DNA of 64,000 nucleotides from Massiliimalia timonensis (GCF_900186585.1 NZ_FYDD01000004.1:372001-436000), one strand, 5' to 3'; counted from the first letter of the stretch, positions 23,886-33,417 are shown. A program made the numbers and translations. The notes: generated from the sequence alone by a model not told the origin.

Positions 23886-26800
23886 GTGGTGTTTCCAATG
23901 TCAGAGAAATCCTATTCTATTGACGATATCATAAAGGAAATTCAAGAAAATAAACTAAATGACGAAGATCTGGCTCGCTATGCAAAGGATTACCAGAAAT
24001 ATGATACGACTGCCCTTTTAGACGATGTTCTGGGCAGAAAATCAGATGATCTGCTGGCTGGGATCCCGGTTTCTGACAGCGAGCTGACCGAAGAAGAAAA
24101 TAAGCTGCTGGAGCAGATCTTAAGCGGAGAAGAACCACTGGTGGAAGAGAAAAAGCCGGAACCAAAGCTGATGCCCGCTTCAGAAAAGGGCGGCAGGCCG
24201 ATGATCAAGCCCCTGCGGCCGGTTTCGGAAACGCCGGAGGCACAGTCCTTTGCCCCGCTTCAGAAGACACCGGCAACGGCACACGGAAAAGATTTTGCCG
24301 TACATAGGGACAGCGTAACCGGGCTGATCTCCAAAGTGGATATTCAGGAAGAGGCACAGCGTCAGGCCAGGGCAGCGCTGGAAGAACGGGAGAGCAAAAA
24401 AGTTGCAAAACGCTTGTCAGGATACAAAGCAAACCCTGATACCGCGGAAGAAGGAAAGCCGGTTCAAAAGGAAACGAATGTCCCGCAGCCTTCACGACTG
24501 GAAGAATCGTCTCCCAAAAAGGATGCAAAGCCGTTCCGAAAGGCGGAGGCCAAAGTGTCTTTGCCGGATGGTGGCTTCCATCCAAAGCGGCCGCGTCCAT
24601 TTTACGCTGACATGAAACCACTGGAGGACCCGGCAAAGCAGATGGTGCCTTTGGCCGAGGCCTTGGGGAAAAAAGGCGGGACAGTTGCCGGTGAAAACAG
24701 CCGGCAGAAGGGAAAAGACGATAGCAAAAAAACAGGGCTTGCCAAAATGAGCCAGACCGAAAAGCCGGTGCCAAAGCAGGAGACAAAGCTGCCGATAGCT
24801 GAAGCGTCTCATGAGCCAAAGGAACAGGAGAAGGCTTCTCATATCGAGAAAACGGCACCGCTGGCACAGACTAAGGGGGCAGCCAGTACTGTTGGAAAAA
24901 ATCTGCGTGCTAAGGATTTAAAACAGGAAACTGTAACGCAGGCGCAGGAGGTACCGACGGTACAGTCAAAACCAGAGCCTGTAAAAGAAACGGCGGCTCC
25001 AAAAACAGAAGAGCCGGCAAAACAGCCGGCACAGGGCGCTGTACCTGTGCCGGAACCGGAGAAGGAAACCGCCGGACCTCAAATCAAGCGGGAAACGATC
25101 GCGCCTAAGGCGCAGACCGCAACCTTTGTGGCACATACAGAAGAATTGACGCAGGCGCTTCCCAGCTTGTCGGTAGAGGAACCGACCATCGAGGCGACGC
25201 CTTATAATATCGAGGAGCCGACTGTTGAAGCCGACCCCGTGCGGCTGCCCCAGGCGCATAAATCTCATCAAAAGCCTTCCGCTGGGGATGGGACTTTCTC
25301 CTCTGTGACAACAGAAATCCAAGGTACCCCGCTGAATGCGGCGGGAGTAAAGACTTCGGTCGATTTAAACGATACTGCAAAATTAAAATATATTGCCCTG
25401 CGCAAAAACCGGGAAAGCAAGGTGCGCGATTTTGCGCTGGAGCCGGATTATAATAAAAACAGCCCGTCAGAGCAGGCTGGAAAAGAAATCGAGGAGGACT
25501 TATCCATCAATGTGACGCCTCCGCCCATGAACCTGCCTTTGATCGAGGATCTGACCTCGGAGCTGGAACGGGAGGAAAAAGAAAACAGCCCGTTGTTCCG
25601 CTCCGGAAAAAATAAAGAACAGGAAAAGAAGCTTTCCAAGCGCTGGGAAGAGGAGGAAGACCTTTCCGAAGAAGAGGAGTTTGTATCCTATTCCCAAACA
25701 GAGGAATTTTATGATATCCTGCATGAACTAAAGCACGGGATGATCTTCCGTTGTGTGGCGTCAGTCGTTATTTTTGTCCTGTCTATCGCCATGATATTGC
25801 TGGCGGCTCTGCCGAATGGAAATCCAGTAGAACTGGTAGACCCACACAAGAATCCAATGTTCTTCTGCCTTTCCAATTTTGTGCTGATGGTACTGCTTTG
25901 CCTCTTCAGCATCGACGTGCTGCGTGACGGTTGGACTGCGCTGGTCAGAAAGAAATTTAATAAGGCGACGATGTACAGTTTGGCGCTTCCGGTCACCACA
26001 CTGAGCTGCGCGGTGATCCTGACTGACCCGGAAATGGTGAACCAAAGCGGCGTGTTCCTTTACGTGCCGCTGACAGCACTGTGCATGGCAGGCTGGTATT
26101 TGGGGCGCGCAGTGAACGCCTCCCGTGTGGTGAAAAATTTCCACTTTATTTCCGGAAAGACCGACAAATATTCGGCTGATCTTTTAGAAAGCCAGCGTCT
26201 TGCAGAAGATTTTACCAAGGGTGCGTTAAATAACCGTTATCCGCGGTTTGTATTAAACCGGAAAACCTCTTTCCTTTCCGGATTTTTGGCAGAATCGTTT
26301 AGTGAAGACCTGACTGACCGGCAGTCCAAATTTGTGGTGCTGGCTGTGGGAGGGATCTCGGTCATTTCAGCGGTCGCTGCGTTCTTGCTGGGCGGGGATA
26401 TTTATACGGCGCTGACCGTGCTGAGCGGTGTGCTGATAGTGGGTGCTGGGATTACCCCTGCATTTGTATCCGTACTGCCGATGGCTCAGGCCCAGAAAGA
26501 CCTTTCCAGATTGGGCGGCGCGGTGCTTGGCTACAATGCGGCGGACAGCTACAGTGATGTAAACTCAATACTAGTAAGCGCCAACGATCTGTTCCGGGCC
26601 AACGATGTCACGCTTTATGGGATCAAGACCTTTTCCAATATGGCGATTGACCGGGCGATTTTGGACGCGACCAGCGTATTATGTGAAACCAAGAGTATTT
26701 TGGGCGGGATCTTCTTAAACATTATCTCGGACCGGAAAGACTATTTAGACCCAGTGGATACCGTGATCTATGAGGATGGCATGGGAATTTCCGCTTGGAT

Positions 26801-27413
26801 CAAGGACAGGCGGGTGTTGATTGGCTCCAGGGAACTGATGATCAACCACAATATCGACGTCCCAAGCCGGGATTATGAGAGCCGGTATCTGGCGCAGAAC
26901 CGCAATTTGATCTACCTGTCAGCGGCGGGGGAGCTCAGTGCGGTGTTTGTGATCGGTGTAACCGGCAATGATGAATCCCGGAATATGCTGGTGGACTTGT
27001 ATAACCACGACATCACCGTGATCGTAAAAACAGTCGACCCGATTTTGACAAGGGGACAGCTTGCCCAGATTTTTGATATGCCGGAGGATTCTTTCCGTGT
27101 GATCCCGTCACGGCTTCATAAGGAAGAAGAAACGCTTTCTGTGTCGGAAGAACCGCTCAATGGGGCGGTGTCCAATAACGGCACTTTCCCGGCCTATCTT
27201 TACTCGGTGCTTTCTGCCAAGTTGCTTTACCGTAAGATCCAGTGGATGCAGCTGGCTAACTGTGTGTCCATCGGTGTTGGGGTCCTGCTCTTTATTGCAT
27301 TTACCGCTATGAAGAGTGTGAGCCAGCTTTCCAACCTGACGCTTTGCTTCTATGAAGTGATATGGCTGGCAGCAGTTTGGGGGCTTTCCAAACTAAAAAA
27401 GCTGATTTCTTAA
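23886..27413 (+). CDS. Large membrane protein with degenerate P1B-type ATPase fold (pseudo-P-type ATPase)
   Basis: 1175 residues. Residues 1-610 are low-complexity, Pro/Lys/Glu/Ala-rich and probably disordered. From 620 on there are about eight membrane helices (about 622-645, 658-678, 694-712, 722-742, 816-838, 840-866, 1117-1142, 1152-1172), the layout of P1B ATPases. The signature sites are lost: the CPC of helix 6 is T857-P858-A859, DKTGT is replaced by SANDLF (898-903), TGD by K1048-TVD1051, and GDGxND is absent. Recognisable remnants are the EDGMGISAWI N-domain motif (963-972) and P1074-x4-K1079. It therefore probably cannot autophosphorylate. Start GTG 23886, GTG 23889 or ATG 23898 are all possible. 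Confidence 0.8.
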   Translation: MVFPMSEKSYSIDDIIKEIQENKLNDEDLARYAKDYQKYDTTALLDDVLGRKSDDLLAGIPVSDSELTEEENKLLEQILSGEEPLVEEKKPEPKLMPASEKGGRPMIKPLRPVSETPEAQSFAPLQKTPATAHGKDFAVHRDSVTGLISKVDIQEEAQRQARAALEERESKKVAKRLSGYKANPDTAEEGKPVQKETNVPQPSRLEESSPKKDAKPFRKAEAKVSLPDGGFHPKRPRPFYADMKPLEDPAKQMVPLAEALGKKGGTVAGENSRQKGKDDSKKTGLAKMSQTEKPVPKQETKLPIAEASHEPKEQEKASHIEKTAPLAQTKGAASTVGKNLRAKDLKQETVTQAQEVPTVQSKPEPVKETAAPKTEEPAKQPAQGAVPVPEPEKETAGPQIKRETIAPKAQTATFVAHTEELTQALPSLSVEEPTIEATPYNIEEPTVEADPVRLPQAHKSHQKPSAGDGTFSSVTTEIQGTPLNAAGVKTSVDLNDTAKLKYIALRKNRESKVRDFALEPDYNKNSPSEQAGKEIEEDLSINVTPPPMNLPLIEDLTSELEREEKENSPLFRSGKNKEQEKKLSKRWEEEEDLSEEEEFVSYSQTEEFYDILHELKHGMIFRCVASVVIFVLSIAMILLAALPNGNPVELVDPHKNPMFFCLSNFVLMVLLCLFSIDVLRDGWTALVRKKFNKATMYSLALPVTTLSCAVILTDPEMVNQSGVFLYVPLTALCMAGWYLGRAVNASRVVKNFHFISGKTDKYSADLLESQRLAEDFTKGALNNRYPRFVLNRKTSFLSGFLAESFSEDLTDRQSKFVVLAVGGISVISAVAAFLLGGDIYTALTVLSGVLIVGAGITPAFVSVLPMAQAQKDLSRLGGAVLGYNAADSYSDVNSILVSANDLFRANDVTLYGIKTFSNMAIDRAILDATSVLCETKSILGGIFLNIISDRKDYLDPVDTVIYEDGMGISAWIKDRRVLIGSRELMINHNIDVPSRDYESRYLAQNRNLIYLSAAGELSAVFVIGVTGNDESRNMLVDLYNHDITVIVKTVDPILTRGQLAQIFDMPEDSFRVIPSRLHKEEETLSVSEEPLNGAVSNNGTFPAYLYSVLSAKLLYRKIQWMQLANCVSIGVGVLLFIAFTAMKSVSQLSNLTLCFYEVIWLAAVWGLSKLKKLIS

Positions 27414-27463
27414 CATCAAAAAGCTCCTCTGCGGAATTTCCGCAGAGGAGCTTTTTGATGTTA
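27411..27463. terminator. Bidirectional terminator spanning two stop codons
   Basis: Perfect palindrome of 26-bp arms around one base; core AAAAAGCTCCTCTGCGGAA and complement. The outer ends contain the TAA stop of the preceding gene (27411-27413) and the TAA of the convergent MATE gene (27461-27463). Confidence 0.92.
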
Positions 27464-28834
27464 TTCAGCTGTATCCGGGTCGATCGGTGCAAAGCGGTCT
27501 GCTAAAGCCATCCAACGGCGGCGGTAATAGCGGATCAGGCTGGGGACCAGCCCCAGCGCCCAAGCGATCGGATTTGCCCACCACACGCCAAGATAGCCAA
27601 ACCAAAAGGAAAAAAGCAGGGAAAGCCCTACCTTGACGGTAAGCTCGATCATGGAAGAAAGGAACGGGACAACGATGTCCCCCATCCCACGCAGGGCATT
27701 GTTATAAAGCCAGATCAAGCCCAAAAACGGATAAAACAGAGATGTCGTGCGCAAAAAACCGCGGGAATAAATAACGATCTCTTCCAAATAAGGGTCGGAA
27801 GACGAGATGAAGCACCGGGTGATATTGTCCCCAAACAGGAAGACGATCACAGTGGAAAGGAGCGTGATCCCCAGGCAGAGAAAGGTAGCTTGACGCATCC
27901 CATGCCGGATCCGGGAAAACTTGCGGGCGCCGAGATTCTGGCCGGCATAAACCGCAAACGCCTGAGCAAGGTTAAAGGAACTGAGAGAGGCAAACTGCTG
28001 TACACGAAGACCGGCCGTATAAGCGGCGATGACATTTGTTCCATAGGAGTTGATGACCGCGTTAATGGTCATATCCCCTACAGAGAGCAAAATGCTTTGC
28101 AGGCTCATGGAGGAGCCGATCTTTAATATTTCTAATAGATTGGGGAGGTCCAGCTTCCAGTCGGAACGCTTCAGGCGAAAAATGGGAAACCTTCTGATCA
28201 TGTAGATCACACAAAGGACGGCGGAAAGAATTTGTGCAATTACAGTAGCGACCGCAACGCCCCGCACTGCCATATCAAACACGATGACAAAAAGCAGGTC
28301 AAGCGCTACGTTGAGCACCGTGGACAGGATCAAAAAATAAAGCGGGGTCTTGCTGTCGCCCACGGCCCGCAGAATACTTGCCGCCCCATTATACACCACC
28401 TGTCCGGCGGAAAAGACCATGCAGATCTGAATGTAAAGTGCGGCGTCGTCCAAAATGTCCTCCGGCGTCTGCAGCAGCTTCATCAGCGGACGGGAGAAAA
28501 ACAGTCCGATCAGGCATAACGCAAGGGCTGACAGCACACAGATGTAGACCGCGCTGGCTGTGGTTTTGCGCACCATCTTTTCGTCCTTTGCGCCAAAATA
28601 CTGGGAGATGACGATCGCAAACGCATTGGTCAGTCCGGTGACCACCGACAGCAGAAAAAAGGAAGTAGAAGCGCTGGCGCCCACCGCCGCAAGCGCGCGG
28701 GAGCCTACCACATGTCCGACGATCAGGGTATCTGTAATGTTGTAAAACTGTTGGAAGATACCGCCGATTAGCATGGGGATCAAGAAAAACAGGATCGTTT
28801 TCAGCGGTTTTCCAGTTGTCATGTCATTGGTCAA
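27461..28834 (-). CDS. MATE-family multidrug/cation efflux transporter
   Basis: 457 residues with twelve hydrophobic segments arranged as two MatE halves, including FFLIPMLIGGIFQQFYNITD near the N-terminus and GLRVQQFASLSSFNLAQAFAVYAGQNLGAR at the start of the second half. MATE pumps export cationic drugs or metabolites using Na+ or H+ gradients; the substrate is unknown. TTG 28834 is preferred because GGAAGG lies 8 bases upstream; the frame opens further upstream at 28855, and ATG 28822 is also possible. Confidence 0.9.
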   Translation of the reverse strand: MTNDMTTGKPLKTILFFLIPMLIGGIFQQFYNITDTLIVGHVVGSRALAAVGASASTSFFLLSVVTGLTNAFAIVISQYFGAKDEKMVRKTTASAVYICVLSALALCLIGLFFSRPLMKLLQTPEDILDDAALYIQICMVFSAGQVVYNGAASILRAVGDSKTPLYFLILSTVLNVALDLLFVIVFDMAVRGVAVATVIAQILSAVLCVIYMIRRFPIFRLKRSDWKLDLPNLLEILKIGSSMSLQSILLSVGDMTINAVINSYGTNVIAAYTAGLRVQQFASLSSFNLAQAFAVYAGQNLGARKFSRIRHGMRQATFLCLGITLLSTVIVFLFGDNITRCFISSSDPYLEEIVIYSRGFLRTTSLFYPFLGLIWLYNNALRGMGDIVVPFLSSMIELTVKVGLSLLFSFWFGYLGVWWANPIAWALGLVPSLIRYYRRRWMALADRFAPIDPDTAE

Positions 28835-28923
28835 AAAATAACACCTTCCTTTCAAAAGGCAGAGAATTTGAATTTTCCTAGATTCTGTGCTATACTATTC
28901 CAGATTCAAGAAAGGAATATGGT

Positions 28924-29880
28924 ATGAAGATTACAGTGATTGGCTGCGGGCGCTGGGGCTCGCTGATTACATGGTATTTGGACAGCATAGGGCACAGCGT
29001 GACGTTATATGGAAGAGAAACCTCCAAGCATATGCAGGCTTTTTTTGCTACACGGAAAAACGATGTGCTTACCCTGCCGCAAAGCGTTGGGCTTTCCACC
29101 GAGCTTTCCTGTGTGGCAGAAGCGGAAGTGATCGTGATTTCGATCGGGGCGCAGGGGCTGCGGCGGCTGATGGAAGAGCTTGCCGCATTCTCCTTGTCCG
29201 GAAAAATTTTTGTGTTATGTATGAAAGGAATCGAGATTTCCACCGGCAGGCGGCTGTCCCAGATTGCGGAGGAAAATTTAGCCGCTTCCAACCGGGTAGC
29301 GGTGTGGCTGGGGCCGGGCCATGTGCAGGAGTTTTATCATGGCATCCCTAACTGCATGGTGATAGATAGCAATGATGAAACGGCAAAGCAGCTGCTGGTG
29401 AATGAATTTTCCAGCGAGCTGATCCGGTTTTATTATGGGCAGGATCTCATTGGCAATGAGATCGGCGGCGCGGCTAAAAACGTGATTGGAATTGCCGCCG
29501 GAATGCTGGACGGAAAAGGGCTTTCCACCTTAAAAGGGGCTTTGATGTCCCGCGGGACCCGTGAGATCGCGCGCCTGATCCAGGCAATGGGCGGAAACGA
29601 GTTATCCGCTTACGGACTGTGCCACTTGGGGGATTATCAGGCGACGCTTTTTTCCCCTTACAGCCACAACCGTCGGTTTGGAGAGGCCTTTGTCAAAGGC
29701 GAGCCTTATAACGAGTTGGCAGAAGGGTACTATACGGTAAAAGCTTTGTTGAAATTGGGAAACGAGCATCAGGTGGATCTGCCTATCTGTGCCGCTGTAC
29801 ATGAAATGCTGTATGAGGACGGCGATCCAGAGCAGGTCCTCAAGGGATTATTTACCCGGTCGCTGAAAAACGAATTTTAA
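28924..29880 (+). CDS. Divergent GpsA-like NAD(P)-dependent glycerol-3-phosphate dehydrogenase
   Basis: 318 residues: N-terminal Rossmann domain (VIGCGRWGSLIT) and a C-terminal helical domain with NEIGGAAKNVIGIAAGM, the conserved lysine region of glycerol-3-phosphate dehydrogenase. It differs from canonical GpsA: the GPSFA motif is GPGHV and the substrate loop DxxxTCxSxxSRNRR is DYQATLFSPYSHNRR. It is a paralog of uncertain substrate; glycerol-3-phosphate synthesis is still the best guess. It is divergent from the MATE gene. ATG 28924 follows AAAGGAATAT. Confidence 0.85.
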   Translation: MKITVIGCGRWGSLITWYLDSIGHSVTLYGRETSKHMQAFFATRKNDVLTLPQSVGLSTELSCVAEAEVIVISIGAQGLRRLMEELAAFSLSGKIFVLCMKGIEISTGRRLSQIAEENLAASNRVAVWLGPGHVQEFYHGIPNCMVIDSNDETAKQLLVNEFSSELIRFYYGQDLIGNEIGGAAKNVIGIAAGMLDGKGLSTLKGALMSRGTREIARLIQAMGGNELSAYGLCHLGDYQATLFSPYSHNRRFGEAFVKGEPYNELAEGYYTVKALLKLGNEHQVDLPICAAVHEMLYEDGDPEQVLKGLFTRSLKNEF

Positions 29881-29945
29881 GATGCAGGATCATTGTATCA
29901 TAAATCAGGCGCCGGGAAAAGAGAAAAAGCGGCAGAAATTATTTT

Positions 29946-29999
29946 AGAATCATGAAATAGGGACGGACTGCACGCAGTCCGTCCCTATTTCATGATTCT
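29946..29999. repeat. Long inverted repeat, 26-bp arms
   Basis: ATCATGAAATAGGGACGGACTGC-type arms with a 2-base loop, between gpsA-like and crcB. There is no good T-run on either side, so it may be a repetitive palindromic (REP-like) element that doubles as a terminator, or just a strong hairpin. Confidence 0.6.
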
Positions 30000-30015
30000 G
30001 GGCAGATGACCGTCG

Positions 30016-30414
30016 TTAATGAAGTGTTCCAGCCAACTTTTGCGCACAAAGCTTTCCTATCACAACACCTGCCAGGCAGCACAAAACGCTGAGCAGGATA
30101 TTCAGTACACCCAAACCATGGTGACCTTGCTCGAACAGCCCCATTGTTTCTAAACTAAAGGTGGAAAAGGTGGTAAAGCCACCGGTGATCCCTGTGGTAA
30201 AAAACAACAGCAGGCGCTTTCTTTTCGGCATGCATTGGGCAAATAATTCGGAAAGGAAACCGATCAAAAACGCGCCTAAAATATTTACCGCCAAAGTCCC
30301 CAGCGGGAATACCCCAGCGTTAGAGCGCTGATTGATCAGGCCGGAGCAGAGATAACGCCCTGCGGCGCCAAGAAACCCTCCCGCGCCTACAATGACAACA
30401 TTCAGCAGATCCAA
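30016..30414 (-). CDS. crcB: CrcB/FluC fluoride channel
   Basis: 132 residues with four membrane helices and the family signatures GGFLGAAGRYL, GTLAVNILGAFLIGFL and TGITGGFTTFSTFSLE. Fluc dimers let fluoride leave the cell. The start is TTG 30414, placed 6 bases after AAGGGGAG, whose bases are directly past the yifB stop. It is the last gene of a fabD-aroK-yifB-crcB minus-strand operon. No fluoride riboswitch precedes it, so control is by the operon promoter. Confidence 0.92.
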   Translation of the reverse strand: MDLLNVVIVGAGGFLGAAGRYLCSGLINQRSNAGVFPLGTLAVNILGAFLIGFLSELFAQCMPKRKRLLLFFTTGITGGFTTFSTFSLETMGLFEQGHHGLGVLNILLSVLCCLAGVVIGKLCAQKLAGTLH

Positions 30415-30428
30415 AGTAAAACTCCCCT

Positions 30429-31958
30429 TTATCCTCTTTGCCAGTATTTTCTATCTAAACTGCGGTACTGTACCGCCTCGGCGATCTGTGCGCTGTGGAT
30501 CACTTCTTCCCCGGCAAGGTCGGCGATCGTGCGCGCTACCTTTAGCACCCGGTCGTACGCACGGGCAGACAGGCCAAGCTTTTCAAAAGAATGTTTTAAA
30601 ATCAGCGATGCACGGTCGTCCAGCGGGCAGTATTCGGAAAGCTTCGCGGTTGGGATCTGTGAATTTGATAACACCCCAGTACCTCTAAACCGTTCGTTCT
30701 GGATCGCCCGCGCCTGATCCACCCGTTTTTTGACAGCGGAGGAGGGTTCGGAAGGCTCTGTGCCGGACAGGCTTTCAAATTCCACCGGCTGCACGTCGAT
30801 GTGCAGGTCAAGCCGGTCCAGCAAAGGGCCGGACACCTTGGAAAGGTACCGTGTTACTTGAGCTTGCGTACAGGTGCAGGGACGATTTGGATGCCCGAAA
30901 TAACCGCAGGGACAGGGATTCATTGCAGCGACTACCATAGCGGTGCAGGGATAGGAAAAGGAACCGCTTGCCCGCGAGATGGTTACCTTGCCGTCTTCGA
31001 TCGGCTGGCGCAAGATCTCCATTGCCGTGCGGGAAAATTCCGGCAGTTCGTCTAAAAATAGGACCCCGTTATGCGCCAGCGAAATTTCGCCCGGGCGGGG
31101 GATACTGCCGCCGCCCGAAAGCCCCGCCGCTGACACCGTATGGTGCGGTGCCCGGAACGGCCGCACCCGGATCAGCCCGCTGTTTTTAGGGATTAGCCCC
31201 GCCGCGGAATAGAGTTTTGTAGTTTCCAAGGATTCTTCAAACGTCATGTCCGGCAGGATGCCGGGCAGGCGTTTGGCCAGCATACTTTTCCCGGAGCCGG
31301 GCGGCCCGATCATCAGGGCGTTGTGGCTGCCCGCCGCCGCGATCTCCAAGGCCCGCTTTGCGGCGTTCTGTCCTTTTACATCAGAAAAATCAGGGCAGGA
31401 AGATCCTGTTTGTTCTGTTTCCTGTAATTTTGCCGGCGGCATCGGCCGGATCCCCAGCAGGTGGGAGATCAGGCTGTTGGCCTTTTCTACTCCGTAAACA
31501 GTCAATCCGTCCACAATAGCCGCCTCTGCGGCATTTTCTGCAGGCACGAATAATTCCCGGATTCCATGGGCCTTTGCTTCGATCGCCATGGGAAGCACTC
31601 CGGTTACAGGGCGCAGGCCGCCGTTTAGGGAAAGCTCGCCCAAAAACGCCTTATCAGCAAGTTCCGGACAGGAAAGCTGCCCGGAAACAAGCAGCATGGC
31701 AAGAAAGATAGGCAAATCGTAAAGCGGGCCGCTTTTTTTCAGGTCGGCGGGCGCCAGATTGACTGTGATCTTGGTCGAGGGGAATTCATATCCGCAGTTT
31801 TTCATGGCAATGCGCACTCGGTCCCGGCTTTCCTTGACCGAAGCATCCGGCAGCCCCACAATATCAAAGGAAGGTAGCGCCCGCAGGGTATCCGCCTCCA
31901 CCTGTACCGGATAGGCGTTCATGCCGAATAATCCCATACTGTTGATAGAAACTCCCAT
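30429..31958 (-). CDS. yifB: YifB/ComM-family Mg-chelatase-like AAA+ ATPase
   Basis: 509 residues: an N-terminal LonC-like/ChlI_N domain (about 20-145), a central Mg-chelatase AAA+ domain with Walker A GPPGSGKSMLAKRLPGIL and Walker B NGVLFLDELPEF, the FRAPHHTVS and PCPCGYFGHP motifs, and a C-terminal MgChlI_C domain. ComM is a helicase that promotes branch migration during transformation in some bacteria. Here it sits in an operon with fabD, aroK and crcB, 21 bases after aroK. Confidence 0.93.
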   Translation of the reverse strand: MGVSINSMGLFGMNAYPVQVEADTLRALPSFDIVGLPDASVKESRDRVRIAMKNCGYEFPSTKITVNLAPADLKKSGPLYDLPIFLAMLLVSGQLSCPELADKAFLGELSLNGGLRPVTGVLPMAIEAKAHGIRELFVPAENAAEAAIVDGLTVYGVEKANSLISHLLGIRPMPPAKLQETEQTGSSCPDFSDVKGQNAAKRALEIAAAGSHNALMIGPPGSGKSMLAKRLPGILPDMTFEESLETTKLYSAAGLIPKNSGLIRVRPFRAPHHTVSAAGLSGGGSIPRPGEISLAHNGVLFLDELPEFSRTAMEILRQPIEDGKVTISRASGSFSYPCTAMVVAAMNPCPCGYFGHPNRPCTCTQAQVTRYLSKVSGPLLDRLDLHIDVQPVEFESLSGTEPSEPSSAVKKRVDQARAIQNERFRGTGVLSNSQIPTAKLSEYCPLDDRASLILKHSFEKLGLSARAYDRVLKVARTIADLAGEEVIHSAQIAEAVQYRSLDRKYWQRG

Positions 31959-31979
31959 TTTGTGCTGCCTCCTTTGATG

Positions 31980-32486
31980 TTATTCGTTTTCTTTATAAAG
32001 CTGTTCCAGCTGATTGAGCACCGGGGCAAGGCGGTTACGGCAGGCAATCACCGCGTCGCTTGCCTTTCGGTACACCGTCTTTCGTTCCCGGTACAGGGCA
32101 TAAAGCTCCTCTTTGGTGCGGGATGCCGCATTGGGGCGGTTTTTATCCCCGTGGATGCGCAGGTAACACAGCTCAAATGGGGCGTCCAGAAAAACAAGAA
32201 TTCCCTGATTTTTCATGATCTCTACATTTTTCGGATTCATGACAAGGCCGCCCCCAGTCGCGATCACGGCGCCGGATTGGCCGCCCAACTGGCGCAGGCA
32301 CGCGGTTTCCCGCCGGCGGAAGCCCTCTTCTCCTTCTTTAGAGAAGATCGCGGGAATAGGCATACCAGCCTGTAAGACGATCAAGTCATCCGTGTCATAG
32401 CAGGGGAGCTCAAGCCGTTTGGAAAGAGCCTTTGCCACGGTGGTTTTTCCAGCCCCCATAAATCCGCACAGATATAGGTTTTTCAT
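31980..32486 (-). CDS. aroK: Shikimate kinase
   Basis: 168 residues, standard for the family. It phosphorylates shikimate at the 3-position in aromatic amino acid synthesis. Walker A GFMGAGKTTVAKAL, the DTDDL motif, FRRRET and ATGGGLV (substrate-binding loop) are intact. No other aro gene is adjacent. It starts 4 bases after fabD ends, so it is translated from the fabD mRNA; the RBS is weak, which fits coupling. Confidence 0.93.
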   Translation of the reverse strand: MKNLYLCGFMGAGKTTVAKALSKRLELPCYDTDDLIVLQAGMPIPAIFSKEGEEGFRRRETACLRQLGGQSGAVIATGGGLVMNPKNVEIMKNQGILVFLDAPFELCYLRIHGDKNRPNAASRTKEELYALYRERKTVYRKASDAVIACRNRLAPVLNQLEQLYKENE

Positions 32487-32490
32487 GTGG

Positions 32491-33417
32491 CTATCCGTTT
32501 ACCTTTTCCAGCATTTTCTGCAAGGTTTTTTCATTTTCTACATTATATACATTTGCGCCCTTGAGTGTTTTCTTTACCAATCCGGTCAAAACTTTATTTG
32601 GCCCCAGTTCGATATAATTGTCAAATCCGGCAGAACCCATCGCGGAAAGTTCCTCTACGAACCGGACCGGCGAAACAAGGTGCCTTGCAAGGTAAGCCGG
32701 CATGTTCGAAACATCAGTGAGCACGCCGCCGGTAACGTTGGAGTAAAATTCTTTTTCCGGCTGGGAGAAAGGGATCTCCTGGATCTTCGCCAAAAATTCA
32801 TCCGCCGCCGGCTGCATCAGCTTGGAGTGGAATGCGGCGTTTACCGCAAGGCGGACGCATTTTTTTCCAAGGGACGCAAACTGTTCCGCAGCTTTTTCAA
32901 TGGCGGAAGCTTCTCCGGCGATCGCGGTCTGCGCCGGGGAATTGTAGTTGACCGGCACAACATACCCGTCTACTGATTCACATACCTTTGCGATCTCGTC
33001 AGCCTCCATCCCCAAAACCGCGCACATAGCGCCATCCTGCTGTTCCGCGCAGGCCTGCATGGCGGCCGCCCGGTGCTTGATAAGACGGTATCCGTCTTCC
33101 ATGGTAACGACCCCTGCCGCGACCATCGCCGCATATTCTCCCAAAGAATGGCCTGCGACTGCTTCGTAAGGGATGCCGTTTTCTTTCATGGCGTTGAGCG
33201 CCACCAGCGAGGTAGTGAAGATCGCCGGCTGGGAAACTTTGGTTTGCGCCAGCTCCGCTTCGCTTCCGTCGAAACAAAGCGCTTTTAAATCCATGCCGAG
33301 AATATCGGCCGCACATTCATAGATCATTTGGGCAGAGGGATATAAAGAAAGCAATTCTTTGCCCATGCCCGGGTATTGGGAACCTTGTCCGGAAAAAAGA
33401 AAAACATTTTTTGCCAT
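32491..33417 (-). CDS. fabD: Malonyl-CoA:ACP transacylase
   Basis: 308 residues. The nucleophile elbow GHSLGEYAA, GQGSQYPGMG near the N-terminus and the catalytic-His segment AFHSKLMQPA are intact. FabD transfers malonyl from CoA to ACP for fatty-acid elongation. It is oriented away from the fab/acc cluster (fabH starts at 33731), so fabD and the cluster are driven divergently from the 313-base gap between them. It leads an operon with aroK, yifB and crcB. GGAGAG lies before ATG. Confidence 0.96.
   Translation of the reverse strand: MAKNVFLFSGQGSQYPGMGKELLSLYPSAQMIYECAADILGMDLKALCFDGSEAELAQTKVSQPAIFTTSLVALNAMKENGIPYEAVAGHSLGEYAAMVAAGVVTMEDGYRLIKHRAAAMQACAEQQDGAMCAVLGMEADEIAKVCESVDGYVVPVNYNSPAQTAIAGEASAIEKAAEQFASLGKKCVRLAVNAAFHSKLMQPAADEFLAKIQEIPFSQPEKEFYSNVTGGVLTDVSNMPAYLARHLVSPVRFVEELSAMGSAGFDNYIELGPNKVLTGLVKKTLKGANVYNVENEKTLQKMLEKVNG

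Noticed and set aside
30415-30428. Fluoride riboswitch before crcB
   Set aside because: The gap is only 14 bases and holds just the ribosome site.
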